A stretch of DNA of 38,211 nt from Nocardioidaceae bacterium (GCA_025934895.1 JAICWH010000017.1:1-38211); one strand, 5' to 3'; shown: positions 25,763-36,476, numbered from the stretch's first letter. Made by a program: numbers and translations. Notes: generated by a model from the sequence alone, not told the origin.

Positions 25763-28672
25763 CCGGCCCTGCTCCAAGGGGCAGAACCGGGACCGGAACG
25801 AGGCCCGGCGGGAGGTGTCCGCGTCCGGGCGTGAGAGCTCCTCGAGCACGCCGGCGGTCGAGCGGGCGAGCGGTCCGGGCGCGTGCTCCTCGAGGTCGAA
25901 GTAGAACCCACGCTCGACCTCGCGGTACTGCTCGAGGTCGGGGGTGAGCAGGACGACCGGCTTGTCGGTGAGCACGAAGTCGAACATCACCGAGGAGTAG
26001 TCGGTGACCAGGACGTCGGCGGCCAGGTACAGCTCCGCGATGTCGGGGTAGCGGGTGACGTCGTGGACCCGGGCCTGCCCTGGGAACGCCGCGGAGTCGT
26101 GGGTGGCGGTGTAGTGGCCGCGCACCAGCACCACGACGTCGGGCATCGACGCGACGACCTGCGCGGCGTCCAGGAACAGCGGTTTGGAGTCCCGCTGCCC
26201 CAGGTAGCTGCGCCAGGTGGGCGCGTAGAGCAGCACCCGGTCCTCCGGTGCGAGACCGAGCCGGTGTCGTACGTCGTCCCGGAGGGTCCCCGCCCCCGGC
26301 GAGAGGAGCACGTCGTTGCGTGGGTAGCCGACCTCCCAGAGGACGCCCTGGTAACGGAAGGCACTGCGGAAGATGTCCGAGCACCAGGGACCCGGAGAGA
26401 GCATCGCGTCCCAGCGGGCGGCCTGGCCGTCGAGCCGGCGCCGGTGCCGCCAGGTGGCGAAGTCGCCGGGTCCCCGGTCCTCGCCGATCCGCTTGAGGGG
26501 GGTGCCGTGCCAGGTCTGCAGGTGGATCTGGCCGGACCGCTTCTCGAACCAGTAGGGTGCCCCCGCGTTGGCGACGTAGCCGCGGGCGTTGGCCAGCGCG
26601 TCGTACCAGGCCTCCGTGCGGCGCACGACCGCCCGGGTGCCGGGCGGCGGGTCGACGGCCGGGTCGTCGACCACCCAGACCAGGTCCAGCCCGAGGTCGC
26701 GGGCCAGCAGCTCGCGGCCGATGGCGCCCGGGTTGTCACCGACGCTGCGGCCGCGGAAGGTCTCGAGCAGCACCATCCGGTCGTACGACGGTCCGCGGGT
26801 GCCGTTGGCTGCGCCTGCGCCTGCATACACCCGGGAACGCAGGTCCTGCTGTCCGAAGGCACCCCGCTCGTGGGCACGCAGCGGCGACTGGACCCGCAGC
26901 AGCGCAGCCGGACCGGAGCCGGCCAAGGTGACCCGCAGGCGCGCGTCCACGAGCTCGGGAGCCTCCTCGAGCAGGTGTGCTGCCCAGCGCGCCGGCACGG
27001 GTGCACCTGCCTCATCCGTGACCCGCAGCTCGTAGCGGCCGACCGGGAGCCGCACCCGGCGTCCCAGCTCGACGGTGCTCAGCCGGACCGCGCCGGTGAA
27101 CCGTCCGCCCTCGACGTGCAGCCCGGCGCCGGATGTGGTGCCGTGCGGGCCGGAGACGTCGACGTGCAGCCCGGTCCCCGTGCCGAGGCCCGTGCCTGTG
27201 CCCGTGCCGAGGCCCGTGCCGAGGCCCGTGCGGGTGCCCGAGCCGGCCAGTGACAGCACCCCGTCGCGGAGGCCGACGGCGTCCACCTCGACCGGGACCG
27301 GCGACCCTGGTCCGGTCGGGCCCTGCACCTGGTGTCGGGTGGTGCGCCCCGCCGCCAGCACCTCGACGATGCGGGCTGCGGGGGCCTCGGGCAGGAGTGC
27401 CGCGTCGAACCAGGCCTCCCAGCCGGCGTCGGAGCGATCCTCGAAGGCGCGCGCGGCCCACTCGTTGGTCCGCGGGTCGTGCCGGCGCTCCACGTCGAGC
27501 CGCACCCGTTCCTGTCCCGGCCCCGGCAGGGTGAGGGTCGGCAACGGTGCCTCGTCGACGTACTCGGTGAAGGTCGCCCCGGAGAGCCGGCACCGGTTCC
27601 CGACCCGGACCGCGCGCTCGGACACGCGCACCCGTGGGCGGCGGTCCACGTCCGCGATCCTGCGCCACTGCGGCGGCACCTCGACCGACAGCCCGGCCGG
27701 CACCGGCACCAGACCTCCGGAGACCCGCAAGCCGTGCGGGTGGTCGGCCAGCAGGTCCTGAAGCAGAGCCAGGTCGTGCAGCGTCCCGTGCCGGGCGACC
27801 CAGGCGCCGAGTCGGGGCGCGACCGGCACGCCCGCCGGGTCCATGCCGTCGATGATCGGTGCGGCACCGGCGGTCAGCGCGGCGAAGTAGTGCTCGCCGC
27901 CGCCGACGGCGTCGACGTAGAGCGGGGGGAGCAGGTGGGTGGCCGCCAGGTCGCACCAGCCCGTCGGGGCCCGTTCGGCGGCCCGGCGAAGAGCCTGCAG
28001 GACGGTGACCGGTGGCTGGAACCGGGCCTGCTGCCCGACCGGCAGGCACGTGTCGTCCACGGTGGACCCGGCGACCGGCCGGGGCAGCACGTCGAAGGCG
28101 TCGGCGGCCAGGGAGGCAGCCAGGACCGCGGCGGCCCCGGTCTCCGCCAGAGCGCCAGGACCGACGTCGACCCCGGCCCGGCGCCAGGACGCCAGCCGGA
28201 ACATGTGGTTGGGGACCGTGAGGTCCACCAGGGCCAGGGGGCACGACACCGCGTCCTGGCGCACCAGCCGTCGGCTGAACAGCTCTTTCGCCCAGGCCCG
28301 GGCGGCGGTGCTGTTGAGGTCCCCGACGACCAGGTCCGAGCCGGTCTCCGCCAGGTCGTCGGTCATCGCCGCCCACGCGTCCGGCAGGACGGCGTCGGCG
28401 GGTCCGAGCAGCACGAGATAGTCACCGCGCGCACCGTGCACCGCGTCGTCGACGGTCGCCGCGCGGGCCACCGCGGTGCCGCCCACCCGGCCCGGCAGGC
28501 TGACCTCCGGGCCGCAGACCACGACCGGCTCGAGCAGCGGTCGGCCGGCGGGCGGCAGCCGGCCGGCCAGGGTAGCCAGCGCGTCTGCGCCATCGAGGAC
28601 GACGGTGACCCTCGGGCGCGTGCCGACCCGCCTGCGTGCGGCCGCCGCCAGCCGCCGTACGGCGCTCCTCAC
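25721..28672 (-). CDS. CDP-glycerol glycerophosphotransferase (TagF-like) with degenerate GT2-like N-terminus
   Basis: GTG 28672. N-terminal RPRVTVVLDGADALATLAG...GARGDYLVLLGPADAVLPDAWAAM; C-terminal IHLQTWHGTPLKRIGEDRG, VLLYAPTWRSY, VTDYSSVMFDFVLTDKPVVLLTPDLE. Confidence 0.88.
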   Translation of the reverse strand: MRSAVRRLAAAARRRVGTRPRVTVVLDGADALATLAGRLPPAGRPLLEPVVVCGPEVSLPGRVGGTAVARAATVDDAVHGARGDYLVLLGPADAVLPDAWAAMTDDLAETGSDLVVGDLNSTAARAWAKELFSRRLVRQDAVSCPLALVDLTVPNHMFRLASWRRAGVDVGPGALAETGAAAVLAASLAADAFDVLPRPVAGSTVDDTCLPVGQQARFQPPVTVLQALRRAAERAPTGWCDLAATHLLPPLYVDAVGGGEHYFAALTAGAAPIIDGMDPAGVPVAPRLGAWVARHGTLHDLALLQDLLADHPHGLRVSGGLVPVPAGLSVEVPPQWRRIADVDRRPRVRVSERAVRVGNRCRLSGATFTEYVDEAPLPTLTLPGPGQERVRLDVERRHDPRTNEWAARAFEDRSDAGWEAWFDAALLPEAPAARIVEVLAAGRTTRHQVQGPTGPGSPVPVEVDAVGLRDGVLSLAGSGTRTGLGTGLGTGTGTGLGTGTGLHVDVSGPHGTTSGAGLHVEGGRFTGAVRLSTVELGRRVRLPVGRYELRVTDEAGAPVPARWAAHLLEEAPELVDARLRVTLAGSGPAALLRVQSPLRAHERGAFGQQDLRSRVYAGAGAANGTRGPSYDRMVLLETFRGRSVGDNPGAIGRELLARDLGLDLVWVVDDPAVDPPPGTRAVVRRTEAWYDALANARGYVANAGAPYWFEKRSGQIHLQTWHGTPLKRIGEDRGPGDFATWRHRRRLDGQAARWDAMLSPGPWCSDIFRSAFRYQGVLWEVGYPRNDVLLSPGAGTLRDDVRHRLGLAPEDRVLLYAPTWRSYLGQRDSKPLFLDAAQVVASMPDVVVLVRGHYTATHDSAAFPGQARVHDVTRYPDIAELYLAADVLVTDYSSVMFDFVLTDKPVVLLTPDLEQYREVERGFYFDLEEHAPGPLARSTAGVLEELSRPDADTSRRASFRSRFCPLEQGRSAAQTVDRLLELW
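27180..27239. repeat. In-frame 12-bp tandem repeat (5 copies, consensus gtgccgaggccc) coding Gly-Thr/Gly-Leu repeats
   Basis: Units at 27180, 27192, 27204, 27216, 27228 (gtgccgaggccc, gtgcctgtgccc, gtgccgaggccc, gtgccgaggccc, gtgcgggtgccc); protein GTRTGLGTGLGTGTGTGLGTGTGLHV. Confidence 0.92.
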
Positions 28673-28732
28673 GGGACCGGGGACTCGGAGGTCACCCGGG
28701 TATTGTCCTGCATCGCCGGCAGCGCCGCCCGG

Positions 28733-29350
28733 TCAGGCCTGGGCGGGTGCCACCGGGACGTCCCCGTGCCAGCCGGCGCGCGCGGCGGCCTCCGCCTCCA
28801 GCAGCGCGACCCGGGCGGTCAGCCGCTGCACGAGGTCCTGCGCCTCGACCACCCGGCGCGCCTCGCGCTGCACCCGGGTCTCGGCCTGGGTGGCCCGCTC
28901 CTCCGCCTCGGCCGCCCGTCGGTCCGCGTGGACCACGCGGTCGCCGAGCACGGTGGCCTCGCGGCCGCTGCGGGTCAGGCGGTCGATCATGGCGGCGGTG
29001 AAATCCGCGTGCTCGGCGGCGCGGACGGCGAACAGGTCACGGTAGGCAGCGGCCTGCGCAGCCCGGTCCGCGGCAGCCTCGCGGCGGCTCTGCACGAGCT
29101 CGGAGTAGACGATCCGGGCAGCGGCCCAGCCGCACCCCAGGGCGGTCACCGAGGAGACGCTGAGCCACCCGGCCGACTGCGTGGGAAGGGCCAACAGCAC
29201 GGCGAGCGTGGCGAGTGCCAGGAGCGTGGCGGCGACCCCGACCCGGACGCTGCGCTGCCGGCGCCGGCCGGCCTGTCGCCGTGCCGGTGCGGGAGGCCGC
29301 GACCGTGGGGTTCCGGTCGCGTCGGTAAGGGCAGGACTCGGGTCGACCAT
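28733..29350 (-). CDS. Hypothetical membrane protein with long C-terminal coiled coil
   Basis: ORF trimmed to ATG 29350 (MVDPSPALTDATG); two TM segments, then heptad-rich AEEERATQAETRVQREARRVVEAQDLVQRLTARVALLEAEAAARAG-like region. Confidence 0.65.
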   Translation of the reverse strand: MVDPSPALTDATGTPRSRPPAPARRQAGRRRQRSVRVGVAATLLALATLAVLLALPTQSAGWLSVSSVTALGCGWAAARIVYSELVQSRREAAADRAAQAAAYRDLFAVRAAEHADFTAAMIDRLTRSGREATVLGDRVVHADRRAAEAEERATQAETRVQREARRVVEAQDLVQRLTARVALLEAEAAARAGWHGDVPVAPAQA

Positions 29351-29366
29351 AGGGCCCAGATTAGGT

Positions 29367-29900
29367 CTATCGCTCGTCCTGGCTGACCCGACACGCACGC
29401 TCCAGCAGCAGGGACCCCACCACCAGCAGCACCCCGGCGACCCCGGCCAGGACAGCGTGCACCATCCGCTCGTGCGCGAGCGCACCCTCGGTCAGGCCGA
29501 GCCAGCTGAGCGCGTAGCCGAAGTACCCGCCCGAGAACAGCGCGCCGGCGATGGCGCAGGCCTTGGCCAGCACCAGCCGGTTGACGGCGTGGTGCGGCTG
29601 CAACCGCTGATGGCGCCGGTGCACGACCCGGTACGTCGACCAGGCGACCGACCCCACCACGACAGCCACGAACAGCAGCGCCAGCACCGGTAGCCAGCTG
29701 ACCGTCGGTGCCGACCCGCTCGTAGCGACGCTGACCGGCCGGACCAGCCAGCCCAGCACCAGGCCGGCGAGGAAGAAGCCGACGACGGTCCCGGCGGACG
29801 TCGTGCCGAGCCGTCCGCGGGGGCCGTCGGGCGGCGGCTGGGGGGACCCGTCCGGACCGGGGCCGTCCGGACCGGCGCCGGGCAGCGGGTCACGGCTCAA
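29367..29900 (-). CDS. DUF3180 domain-containing membrane protein
   Basis: 177 aa, TM segments, TSAGTVVGFFLAGLVLGWLVRP...AVNRLVLAKACAIAGALFSGGYFGYAL; directly downstream of folK as usual in Actinobacteria. Confidence 0.85.
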   Translation of the reverse strand: MSRDPLPGAGPDGPGPDGSPQPPPDGPRGRLGTTSAGTVVGFFLAGLVLGWLVRPVSVATSGSAPTVSWLPVLALLFVAVVVGSVAWSTYRVVHRRHQRLQPHHAVNRLVLAKACAIAGALFSGGYFGYALSWLGLTEGALAHERMVHAVLAGVAGVLLVVGSLLLERACRVSQDER

Positions 29901-29923
29901 CGACGGCTCCTGGTGGGAGCCAT

Positions 29924-30490
29924 CTAGAAGGTCAGGCTGAGGTCGTCGCGCACCGTGACCACCTGGTCCCCGGCCTTGACGAGCAGGTCGGCCACCGGTC
30001 CGACGTCAGGGATCTCGGCGTCCGGGTCTACGTCGTGCCAGGGAGCCAGGACGAAGGCGCGCTCGTGGGCCTTGGGGTGCGGCAGGACGAGGTGCTCGTC
30101 GTCGGCGCGGCGGTCCCCCACCACGATCAGGTCCACGTCGAGGGTCCGGGGTGCGTTCGGGTAGCTGGTCCGCTCGCGGCCGTAGGCGTCCTCGATCGCC
30201 AGGGCCCGCTCCAGCAGGGTGCGGGCCGTGAGGGTCGTGTCCAGCAGCACCACGGCGTTCAGGAAGTCCTGGGAGTCCGCAGGGGCGTCGACCGGCTCGG
30301 TCTCGTAGACCGGGGACACGGCGGTCAGCCACACCTCCGGGGTGTCGGCGAGTGCGTCCACGGCGCCCTGCATGTGGTTGAGACGGTCGCCCAGGTTGGA
30401 CCCGATCGACAGCACGCAGCGACGGACCGGGTGCATCTCGCCGGTCAGCGTGTCGGCGTCCACGATGTTGGGGTTCGGGGTCTCAGTCAT
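29924..30490 (-). CDS. folK: 2-amino-4-hydroxy-6-hydroxymethyldihydropteridine diphosphokinase
   Basis: LSIGSNLGDRLNHMQGAVDAL, SPVYETEPV, PNAPRTLDVDLIVVGDRR, LPHPKAHERAFVLAPW. Confidence 0.95.
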   Translation of the reverse strand: MTETPNPNIVDADTLTGEMHPVRRCVLSIGSNLGDRLNHMQGAVDALADTPEVWLTAVSPVYETEPVDAPADSQDFLNAVVLLDTTLTARTLLERALAIEDAYGRERTSYPNAPRTLDVDLIVVGDRRADDEHLVLPHPKAHERAFVLAPWHDVDPDAEIPDVGPVADLLVKAGDQVVTVRDDLSLTF

Positions 30491-30869
30491 GGTCGTCTCC
30501 GGTGCGGGTGCGGATGATCGTCAGGGTCACGTCGGTGAAGGTCGCCTCGATGGGGGCCCCGGGCTTGTGCAGCGTCACCTCGGCCACGCCTACCCGTGGG
30601 TGCGTGAGGCAGAGGTCGGCGATGCGTTGGGCCAGCGTCTCGATCAGGTCGACAGGGTCCGACTCGATCGCCTTCTTCACGCTGAGCACGAGCGTTCCGT
30701 AATCGACGGTGTCCCGCAAGTCGTCGCTGCGGCCGGCCTCCCGGGTGTCGAACAGCAGGACCACGTCGGCGACGAACACCTGCCCGTCACGGCGCTCGGC
30801 CTCGAGGACCCCGTGGTGCCCGAACGCCTGGATGCCGGTCACGGCCAGCCGGTCGAGCCGGCCGGTCAT
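30483..30869 (-). CDS. folB: Dihydroneopterin aldolase
   Basis: MTGRLDRLAVTGIQAFGHHGVLEAERRDGQVF...DTVDYGTLV...LIETLAQRIADLCL...VTLHKPGAPIEATFTDV; overlaps folK by 8 bp. Confidence 0.93.
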   Translation of the reverse strand: MTGRLDRLAVTGIQAFGHHGVLEAERRDGQVFVADVVLLFDTREAGRSDDLRDTVDYGTLVLSVKKAIESDPVDLIETLAQRIADLCLTHPRVGVAEVTLHKPGAPIEATFTDVTLTIIRTRTGDDHD

Positions 30870-30895
30870 CGGACCACCCGGCACCGAGTCACCCG

Positions 30896-30959
30896 CACCG
30901 GTCACCCACACCGGGTCACTCACTCGGGTCACCCACACCGGTCACCCACACCGGGTCAC
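30896..30959. repeat. Tandem/direct repeat upstream of folB (perfect 24-bp copies caccggtcacccacaccgggtcac; 13-14 bp subunits ggtcacccacacc)
   Basis: Perfect 24-mers at 30896-30919 and 30936-30959 with a related unit (gggtcactcactc) between. Confidence 0.95.
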
Positions 30960-31378
30960 CGATCGCCATCGGCGGCCGCGAGCACCGGGGATGCGTGGTG
31001 CAGCCACAGCCGCCAGCCGTCGGGGGTGCGCAGGAACACGTTGGTCGCCACCGCCTTGCCGCCCCCGAACTCCTCCGGGCCGGTCCGCTCGTCCCCGGTC
31101 AGGACGTTCTCGGTGCAGGTCACCGACGCGGCCTCCCCGTGCACCGCGACCTCCACGTCGGTCAGGAAGAACTGGATGTAGGACGTGTGGGCCATCACCA
31201 CGGCCCAGGACCGGCTGACCGGACCGGGGCCGCGGACCGGGAGTGCCCCTGGGTGCACGCAGACGACGCCGGGGTCGTCGACCCACAGGTCCAGCATGCT
31301 GTCCAGGTCGGCGTTCTCGATCGCCTCGTAGAACGCCGTGTTCACGGCCTCGACCTGTCGGTGCACCGCATCAGGCAC
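30956..31378 (-). CDS. NTF2/SnoaL-like nuclear transport factor 2 family protein
   Basis: GTG 31378 overlapping the folP stop; AVNTAFYEAIENADLDSMLDLWVDDPGVVCVHPGALPVRG...RSWAVVM...DGWRLWLHHASPV. Confidence 0.88.
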   Translation of the reverse strand: MPDAVHRQVEAVNTAFYEAIENADLDSMLDLWVDDPGVVCVHPGALPVRGPGPVSRSWAVVMAHTSYIQFFLTDVEVAVHGEAASVTCTENVLTGDERTGPEEFGGGKAVATNVFLRTPDGWRLWLHHASPVLAAADGDR

Positions 31379-32252
31379 GGCCGGCCTCGACCTGCCGGGG
31401 TGCCGCTGCCCAGCGCATGGCGACCCGGACCGCGTCCGCGGTGGGCCGCACGGAGTGGGTGCGGATGCACCAGGCCCCGGACACGGCGGCCAGCGCCGAG
31501 GTCGCAGTCGTGGCATCTTCGCGCTGGTCCGGCGGTCGCAGCGCTCCCGACTCGTCGGCCAGCAGCGCCCCCAGGAAGCGCTTGCGGCTGGTGGCGATGA
31601 GCACCGGGTGCCCGAGGTCGTGCAGCCGCTCCATCCGGCCGAGCACGTCCCAGTTCTGGTCCGCGGTCTTGGAGAAGCCGATGCCGGGGTCCACGACGAT
31701 CCGGTGCGGGTCGACGCCGGCCGCCAGCGCCGCCTCCACCTGGTGCCCCAGCTCGCTGAGCACGTCGGTGACCACGTCGCCGTACGCCGTGTGCTGCTGC
31801 ATCTCGTGCGAGTGCGCCCGCCAGTGCATCACGACGTACGGCGTCGCCAGCCGGGCCACCTCGGGAAGCATGTCCGGGTCGGCACGGCCTCCGGAGACGT
31901 CGTTGACCAGGACCGCGCCTGCGTGCACGGCCGCCCGGGCGACGGTGGCCCGCATGGTGTCCACCGAGACCAGCACCCCGTCGGCGACCAGCCCGGTCAC
32001 CACCGGGAGGATGCGTTCGGTCTCCTCCTGCGGACTGGTCCGGGCAGCGCCCGGGCGGGTGGACTCGCCGCCCACGTCGACCAGGTCGGCGCCCTCGGCG
32101 ACGAGACGCCGACCGTGCTCGAGGGCCGCGCGGGGCTCCAGGTAGCGACCTCCGTCGGAGAACGAGTCCGGGGTCACGTTCAGCACGCCCATCACCAGCG
32201 CGCGCCCCGGCCGCGGGAGACCGTCGACGTAACGGGGTGGGCGGCTGAACAT
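31371..32252 (-). CDS. folP: Dihydropteroate synthase
   Basis: LVMGVLNVTPDSFSDGGRYL, VDVGGESTRPGA, VLVNDVSGGRAD, IVVDPGIGFSKTADQNW, LIATSRKRFLG. Confidence 0.95.
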   Translation of the reverse strand: MFSRPPRYVDGLPRPGRALVMGVLNVTPDSFSDGGRYLEPRAALEHGRRLVAEGADLVDVGGESTRPGAARTSPQEETERILPVVTGLVADGVLVSVDTMRATVARAAVHAGAVLVNDVSGGRADPDMLPEVARLATPYVVMHWRAHSHEMQQHTAYGDVVTDVLSELGHQVEAALAAGVDPHRIVVDPGIGFSKTADQNWDVLGRMERLHDLGHPVLIATSRKRFLGALLADESGALRPPDQREDATTATSALAAVSGAWCIRTHSVRPTADAVRVAMRWAAAPRQVEAGRA

Positions 32253-32431
32253 GCAGCGACCCTACCGCCCGGGTGGCAGCGTCCGGGTGCCCGCGGGTCG
32301 GGGCGCTAGCATCGCCCGGGACGGACGACCACCCGCCCCCGAAGGCAGCACACGAGCACCCGTGCGACCACGCGTGGGACCACCCCGCGCGACAACCCCG
32401 AGCGACAACCCGAGCCAACACGGAGACACAG

Positions 32432-32962
32432 ATGAGCGAAGAGGCCACCACGGCCGCCGAGCTGACCCTTGAGCTGTCCGCCAGCTATGCGCACCGGGTC
32501 GGTAAGGACCTCCACGTCGTGCTCCGGCTCGCCGAGGCCGCCGGGATCGGTCTCGAGCCGATCCCCGGGCAGCCGGTGGAGCTCGAGCTCCGCGCCGGCA
32601 AGGTGGTGGTGCGCGTCCCGGTCACCTCCGTCGGCGAGGTGATCGACGCACGAGTGCCGGCCGACCGCCTGCGACCCGGGCTGTGGCGGCTCGCGCTGGT
32701 GGCGAAGGACGGTGAGGTGCGCGACGTACAGGGCCGGCTGCTCAACGGCCGCAAGCAGCCCGTCGCCTTGCTGCCCGGACCGGCGCCGACCACCCAGATG
32801 CCTCCGCCCCAGCCCACCGCGCGGTCCTCGTCGCCGGTCAGGGACCGTGCCTACCGCACCGCTGCCGTGGTCGCGAACAAGGGCCTGGGTCTGCTGCCCG
32901 AGGAACGGGCGTCCCGGGCCCGGGCGGCCCTCAAGAAGGTGGGTCACCGGGTCCTGGGCTGA
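32432..32962 (+). CDS. Hypothetical beta-rich protein
   Basis: ATG 32432 with upstream ggag; MSEEATTAAELTLELSASYAHRVGKDLHVVLRLAE...RLRPGLWRLALVAKDGEVRDVQGRLLNGRKQPVALLPGP; no recognised family. Confidence 0.65.
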   Translation: MSEEATTAAELTLELSASYAHRVGKDLHVVLRLAEAAGIGLEPIPGQPVELELRAGKVVVRVPVTSVGEVIDARVPADRLRPGLWRLALVAKDGEVRDVQGRLLNGRKQPVALLPGPAPTTQMPPPQPTARSSSPVRDRAYRTAAVVANKGLGLLPEERASRARAALKKVGHRVLG

Positions 32963-32970
32963 GCGATTCC

Positions 32971-33741
32971 TCAGCCGACGGGGGCGACGGTGCTGTCGAG
33001 CAGGCCGGCCTGGTCGACCAACCGGCGGATCTCCGCGCGGGCCCGTGCGTCGGGAGCCGTGCGCAGGGAGCGCACCGAGTCCCAGATCGGTGCCCGCACC
33101 AGGGCCCACGGCTTGACGGCCCGGGTCCGCTCCAGGGTCTCGGTGGGCACCACCTGCGGGTCCGGGACCACGAACTCAGCCACCAGCCGGTCGTAGGCGT
33201 CGGCAAGGGCGGTCGAGGTCGGATCGGGCGTCATCAGCACGGCGGTCCCGGTCGGCCGGGTGTCGACCTCGAGGCAGATCAGGTCCGGACGCAGCTCGCG
33301 CAACGAGGCGACCATCTTGTAGACGTCGCCGGCCCAGTGGCCGTGCGCGGCTGCGCCCTGGCGGGTCCGGCCGGCCTCCTCGACGCCGCGGGGCAGCATG
33401 TCGTCGATCACGATGACGCTGCCGGCATGGCAGTAGCGCTCCACGTTGATGACGTCGCGCAGGGCGTACTCCGACAGGTGCATCCCGTCGATGAAGGCCA
33501 GGTCCACCACCGGCTCGTCGAAGTGGGCCAGGGGATGGCGACGCGCGAAGAACTCGTCGCTGGTGGTGCGGACCAGGTGCAGGTCGCAGAGGATCTCCCT
33601 CTCGATCTCGTAGAACGGGTCCACCGCGACGGTCCGGGCCCTGGACAGGGCCAGGCTGGCGCCCTTGCGGACGCCGATCTCCAGGTAGGTGCGGGGCTGC
33701 ACCAGCTGGTGGAGGTGCTTGAGCAGTTCGTGGCGGAACAC
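32971..33741 (-). CDS. Class I SAM-dependent methyltransferase (Methyltransf_24-like)
   Basis: RTYLEIGVRKGASLALSRARTVAVDPFYEIE...VDLAFIDGMHLSEYALRDVINVERYCHAGSVIVIDDMLP. Confidence 0.8.
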   Translation of the reverse strand: MFRHELLKHLHQLVQPRTYLEIGVRKGASLALSRARTVAVDPFYEIEREILCDLHLVRTTSDEFFARRHPLAHFDEPVVDLAFIDGMHLSEYALRDVINVERYCHAGSVIVIDDMLPRGVEEAGRTRQGAAAHGHWAGDVYKMVASLRELRPDLICLEVDTRPTGTAVLMTPDPTSTALADAYDRLVAEFVVPDPQVVPTETLERTRAVKPWALVRAPIWDSVRSLRTAPDARARAEIRRLVDQAGLLDSTVAPVG

Positions 33742-33809
33742 GGCGGGCCTCTCGGGCTTCGGGACATGCGCAGGCGGACTGGGACAGTATCAACCGCGAA
33801 GCCGCAGGC

Positions 33810-34424
33810 TCAGCGGGTCCCGGACATGATCAGGCTCATGGCCTCGGCCCGGGTGGCGGCCCGGTGCATCGTGCCCCGCACCGCCGAGGTGACCGTCTTC
33901 GACCCCGGCTTGCGCACGCCCCGCATCGTCATGCACAGGTGCTCCGCCTCGATCACCACGATCGCCCCACTGGCTTGGAGGATGTCCATCATCGAGTCCG
34001 CGATCTGGCTGGTCAGCCGCTCCTGCACCTGGGGTCGCTTGGCGTAGACGTCGACCAGCCGGGCGAGCTTGGAGAGCCCGGTGATCCGGCCGCTCGTGTT
34101 GGGGATGTAGCCGACGTGCGCGACGCCCGTGAACGGCACGAGGTGGTGCTCGCACATCGACCACAGCTCGATGTCGCGGACCAGGATCATCTCCTCGTGA
34201 CCCGCGTCGAACGACGTGGTCAGCACGTCCTCTGCCGAGAGCCGCATCCCTCCGAGGAGCTCGGCGTAGGCGCGCGCGACCCGCGCCGGGGTCTGCCGGA
34301 GTCCCTCCCGGTCGGGGTCCTCCCCCACCGCGATCAGCAGCTCCCGGACCGCCGCCTCGGCACGCGCCTGGTCGAACGGGGGGACGGCTACGTGCGGCTC
34401 CTGGGTGATCGGGTCGATCGCCAT
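33810..34424 (-). CDS. folE: GTP cyclohydrolase I
   Basis: [94 protein letters not shown]. Confidence 0.97.
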   Translation of the reverse strand: MAIDPITQEPHVAVPPFDQARAEAAVRELLIAVGEDPDREGLRQTPARVARAYAELLGGMRLSAEDVLTTSFDAGHEEMILVRDIELWSMCEHHLVPFTGVAHVGYIPNTSGRITGLSKLARLVDVYAKRPQVQERLTSQIADSMMDILQASGAIVVIEAEHLCMTMRGVRKPGSKTVTSAVRGTMHRAATRAEAMSLIMSGTR

Positions 34425-34433
34425 GTCAGCAGG

Positions 34434-36476
<2,043 letters not shown>

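Noticed and set aside
3956-28672. Mobile element or prophage carrying the GT island
   Set aside because: No transposase, integrase, terminal inverted repeats, att-like duplications or tRNA junction seen; the island call rests on content and synteny only.
27332-29386. 684-aa plus-strand ORF
   Set aside because: Spans antisense of two minus-strand genes and their intergenic region; no domain signal.
30896-30959. CRISPR array
   Set aside because: Only two 24-bp copies with a repeat-derived 16-bp spacer and no cas genes; it is a minisatellite-like tandem repeat.
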